64,000 nucleotides of DNA from the NCBI RefSeq assembly GCF_030816115.1, contig NZ_JAUSXQ010000001.1, forward strand, positions 1,612,001 to 1,676,000. Reading direction: 5' to 3'. The notes under the pieces are model-generated. The model saw only the letters and a list, made by a program, of their open reading frames with translations. It searched no databases and was not told where the DNA came from. This stretch comes from Chryseobacterium sp. W4I1. GTDB lineage: Bacteria > Bacteroidota > Bacteroidia > Flavobacteriales > Weeksellaceae. Positions 62,833 through 64,000 of this stretch are shown piece after piece (the stretch's first letter is position 1; each line of letters opens with the position of its first letter). The position numbers were made by a program, and so were the translations under genes.

Positions 62833-64000
62833 CAGTTCTTTCTCTTATATCTTACTTTCTGCTTGATAATTTCTATTACATCCACATTTTTTACCTTAGA
62901 TTTTACCCAGCCATGAATATCGATATAGAACAATGATCTTCTGTAATATTCATTTTTAGCAAAGCCTTCCAGTATTTCATTAAAAGCTTCAAATGACTTT
63001 TGTTTGTCATTTAAAACCAGATTGTTGATGTTTTTAAAGAATTCAATACTTTCAAAATGAAAGGCTTCCGGCTTTTTCATTTTCCGGGTAAATTTTAACG
63101 TTGAATTGATAAATTCATCATAATCTTCATCATTTCCGGACTCATATTTCGCCATTAAAATCAGGATTCTGGTATGGAATAAAAGATCCTCCTGGACATT
63201 TCCTTTACACTCCACAACCTTCATAGAATATTCTATTGATTTCTTAAAGTTTTTGCTTCCGAAAAACATGGCAGCCATTTTCAGATAAAGGATCATAAAG
63301 TGATGTTCATCAATCTTTTCCCTCAGCCTTTCCATCTTCAGTTCAATTTCAGGAATAAGCTTTGTCCCTGTGAAGAATTCACCTTTTACAAAATGAATAT
63401 TCATGAGGGTATTGTAATGGGTGAGGAAGATAAGTGCCTGCAGGTTTTCGTTCTGTACAAAATTCTGGGAATTTACCATCGTGTTGAAATTTTTAAAGTT
63501 CTCCTCCAGGATATCAATGTTTCCATAAAGGAATAAAGTTTTCAGCAGATACGTGTTTCCCTTGATATACCATACCGGATGACTGATGATCATTTCTGGC
63601 TTTTTATGAAAGAGATCTACCCATTGATAGGCATATTTCAGGGTATACTTATAATCCTGTAGCAGTTGGTTTTTCCATACATGGGCTTTGTAATACCACA
63701 ACTTTTCTGTGAAGTTCAGCTTATTTAACGGTATTTTCTTGATCTGGGCATTGAAAATTTGCAAAACCTTTTCCCGGTCAGTATCATTTTTTACATAACC
63801 ATGAATCAGCATTTCACTGTACAGCTTCAGGGAAAGATTAGAAAGTTCTGTAGCATAATGATTTTGTCGGTTGATCTCTGTAGACTGTTCTATGAGCTCA
63901 TCTGCACGTCCTTCGATACTTCGGGTAATGAATTGTGATTCAATGACTTTTTCCAGATTGATGATTTCTGAAGCAATGCTTTTTTCATCTAATTCCAGAG
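62832..64000 (-). CDS. Helical-repeat (TPR-like) protein, 5' end outside window
   Basis: The frame is open from the stop at 62834 to the window edge, 389 residues, so the start lies beyond 64000; the ATG at 63812 is internal. The sequence is all alpha: pairs of helices about 35-40 residues long, rich in aromatic and Leu residues (KLWYYKAHVWKNQLL, IDEHHFMILYLKMAAM, FGSKNFKKSIEYSMKVVECK), as in TPR-like cytoplasmic proteins. No TM segment or enzyme motif is visible. Function is not recognisable. Confidence 0.8.
   Translation of the reverse strand, partial: LELDEKSIASEIINLEKVIESQFITRSIEGRADELIEQSTEINRQNHYATELSNLSLKLYSEMLIHGYVKNDTDREKVLQIFNAQIKKIPLNKLNFTEKLWYYKAHVWKNQLLQDYKYTLKYAYQWVDLFHKKPEMIISHPVWYIKGNTYLLKTLFLYGNIDILEENFKNFNTMVNSQNFVQNENLQALIFLTHYNTLMNIHFVKGEFFTGTKLIPEIELKMERLREKIDEHHFMILYLKMAAMFFGSKNFKKSIEYSMKVVECKGNVQEDLLFHTRILILMAKYESGNDEDYDEFINSTLKFTRKMKKPEAFHFESIEFFKNINNLVLNDKQKSFEAFNEILEGFAKNEYYRRSLFYIDIHGWVKSKVKNVDVIEIIKQKVRYKRKN

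Overview
The window looks like a chromosomal segment of a Flavobacteriia bacterium close to Chryseobacterium (Bacteroidota). This is an inference from: AT-rich DNA; -7 elements of the form TAnnTTTG in front of many genes; few Shine-Dalgarno sequences; C-terminal type IX secretion (T9SS) sorting domains on secreted proteins; a hisGDCBHAF(IE) operon; and family-specific secreted proteins. No phage, insertion sequence or CRISPR array was seen.

Layout. 1-3.1 kb: the end of an RND pump gene and its TolC-type lipoprotein partner. 3.3-4.3 kb: GNAT acetyltransferase and MarR regulator. 4.4-5.4 kb: an unrecognised protein with a Gly/Ala-rich membrane hairpin. 5.8 kb: tRNA-Ala(GGC). 6.0-14.5 kb (minus): a five-gene ABC efflux operon (HlyD adaptor, ATPase, two paralogous FtsX/MacB permeases, TolC) behind a near-perfect sigma-54 promoter. 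14.7-17.4 kb: the divergent NtrC-type response regulator and histidine kinase that should control it, each broken by one frameshift. 17.4-27.5 kb: small secreted, membrane and regulatory genes, an orphan mreB, an NlpC/P60 lipoprotein with a LytTR gene, and a frameshifted DUF2255 gene. 27.6-29.7 kb: dapD and a glycosyltransferase. 29.7-36.9 kb: the complete histidine operon behind a His-rich leader peptide and attenuator.

37.1-51.1 kb is the accessory region. A T9SS-sorted protein is followed by two very large exported SpvB/YD-type proteins with nearly identical C-termini and by an RHS core protein. Then come a toxin-like tip with an HExxxH motif, an exported candidate immunity protein, a displaced RHS core fragment with a second HExxxH tip, a candidate immunity lipoprotein broken by a GTAT tetranucleotide repeat, and a third core fragment. 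It reads as a polymorphic toxin locus with archived tip cassettes.

51.1-56.8 kb (minus): a MORN-repeat/alpha-beta hydrolase fusion, a decayed gene and three tandem M28 peptidases with T9SS signals. 57.0-61.6 kb (minus): thrS, infC (probably with an AUA start), an inserted alpha/beta hydrolase, then rpmI and rplT. 61.8-64 kb: an M19-type dipeptidase and a partial helical-repeat protein running off the window.

Single-base frameshifts recur (response regulator, kinase, DUF2255 gene, RHS tip, displaced core, lipoprotein, decayed gene). They may be real decay or phase variation, or assembly errors; raw reads would decide.
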